From the NCBI GenBank assembly GCA_965226475.1, contig CBDDDJ010000005.1:2542001-2606000 (forward strand): a stretch of DNA of 64,000 bases. Reading direction: 5' to 3'. Positions 63,402 through 64,000 of the stretch are shown one piece after another (within the stretch, counting starts at the first letter, position 1; the number at the start of each line of letters is the position of its first letter). Source of the stretch: JASLMY01 sp965226475 (GTDB taxonomy: Bacteria; Pseudomonadota; Alphaproteobacteria; GCA-2731375). The notes beneath the pieces are model-generated. The model had not been told where the DNA came from. It ran no database searches and saw only the letters and a program-made list of their open reading frames with translations. The translations under genes and the position numbers were made by a program.

Positions 63402-64000
63402 ATGAGCCAATGGCAGGCTGGAATCGACGTTGGCGGTACCAACACCGATTTGCTACTCGTCGAGCCGGAAACCGGCGAGACCCGAGTGGTGAAAGTATCC
63501 TCGACGCCGGAGGACCAATCCAAGGGCGTGATCAATGGGCTGCGGGAAGCCAAGGTGCCGCTGGACCGGCTGACGGCGATCATCCACGGCACCACGATTG
63601 CGACCAACGCCGTGCTGGAACGCAAGGGCGCACAATGTGGTTTGATTACCACACGCGGCTTCCGCGACGTTCTTGAACTGGGCCGGCGCACGCGACCGCG
63701 AAACTATGGGATGATCGGCAGTTTCGAGCCGCTGATCGACCGATCGTTCCGGCTCGAGGTCGACGAGCGCATGGATGCCCGCGGCCGGGTCCTTATGCCA
63801 TTGGACGAGGACCAGGTCCGGGAAGCGTTGCAAAAACTGCTGGCCCTCGGGGCTGAGGCGATCGTCCTTCAGTTTCTGCACAGCTATGTCAATCCCGCGC
63901 ACGAGCAGCGCGCCGCCGAGATCGCTCGCGAATTCTGGCCGAACGACTACGTCACCGTCAGCAGCGAGATCCTGCGTGAAGTGCGCGAGTTCGAACGCTG
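63402..64000 (+). CDS. hyuA: Hydantoinase/5-oxoprolinase subunit A (N-terminal part, runs off the window)
   Basis: The first 199 residues are visible. The N-terminal ATPase-like domain begins GIDVGGTNTDLLLVEPETGETRVVKVSSTPEDQSKGVINGL, then IIHGTTIATNAVLERKGAQCGLITTRGFRDVLELGRRTRPRNY, typical of HyuA/HyuB-type hydrolases that open hydantoins, 5-oxoproline or related rings using ATP. GGAG lies about 10 bp before the ATG. It follows dctM by 78 bp and should be in the same operon, so the TRAP substrate is probably its ring-opened or cyclic substrate. Confidence 0.9.
   Translation, partial: MSQWQAGIDVGGTNTDLLLVEPETGETRVVKVSSTPEDQSKGVINGLREAKVPLDRLTAIIHGTTIATNAVLERKGAQCGLITTRGFRDVLELGRRTRPRNYGMIGSFEPLIDRSFRLEVDERMDARGRVLMPLDEDQVREALQKLLALGAEAIVLQFLHSYVNPAHEQRAAEIAREFWPNDYVTVSSEILREVREFER

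Overview
The window is high-GC DNA with Alphaproteobacteria-like gene content: MobF/TraA-type relaxase, strawberry-notch protein, DUF2493, DUF2958, plasmid-type ParB and a TRAP transporter. Almost everything from 0 to about 60 kb is accessory DNA (integrase islands, restriction and toxin-antitoxin genes, insertion sequences, conjugative-element backbone). Only the last 4 kb (TRAP operon and hydantoinase) looks like ordinary metabolic DNA. The IS load, the periplasmic ankyrin protein and the restriction genes would fit a host-associated (for example sponge-symbiont) alphaproteobacterium, but that is inference.

Region by region. 0-0.9 kb: debris of restriction genes (HEAT-like C-terminus, DUF262 fragment, methylase/endonuclease C-terminus) cut by an IS21-family element (893-3456). 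3.5-30.3 kb: a region framed by two direct copies of an integrase-start module (about 3530-3996 and 28800-30197). Inside are two tandem, overlapping tyrosine integrases, each split by a different IS21-family element with perfect target duplications (CTACAG and TCCTGCC); the second IS21 itself carries a nested IS3-like element. Then come a leftward defence operon (higB, higA, mrr, an MmeI-like restriction-methylation enzyme and a coupled AT-rich gene), a frameshifted integrase, a FitAB/VapBC pair coupled to an hsdR fragment, a HipA-like kinase, decayed vapBC and integrase copies, a DUF3574 secreted protein, remnants of a Dot/Icm-like transfer system, a signal-peptide ankyrin protein, and two IS5-family elements.

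30.3-59.7 kb: conjugative plasmid or ICE backbone, nearly all transcribed leftward: ParB, GHKL ATPase, a 166-residue unknown protein, DUF2958, strawberry-notch helicase/methylase, three small proteins, SSB, Toprim protein, DUF2493 protein, and a giant relaxase-helicase. Several members carry a frameshift or an in-frame stop, so the backbone is either decaying or contains base-calling errors. The ssb gene is split by a 4.2-kb serine-recombinase element that carries its own complete ssb. An IS3-like element is present three times in the window and makes 14-bp target duplications.

60.3-64 kb: dctP-dctQ-dctM TRAP transporter followed by the start of a hydantoinase/oxoprolinase subunit A gene that runs off the window, probably uptake and hydrolysis of a cyclic amide or similar acid.
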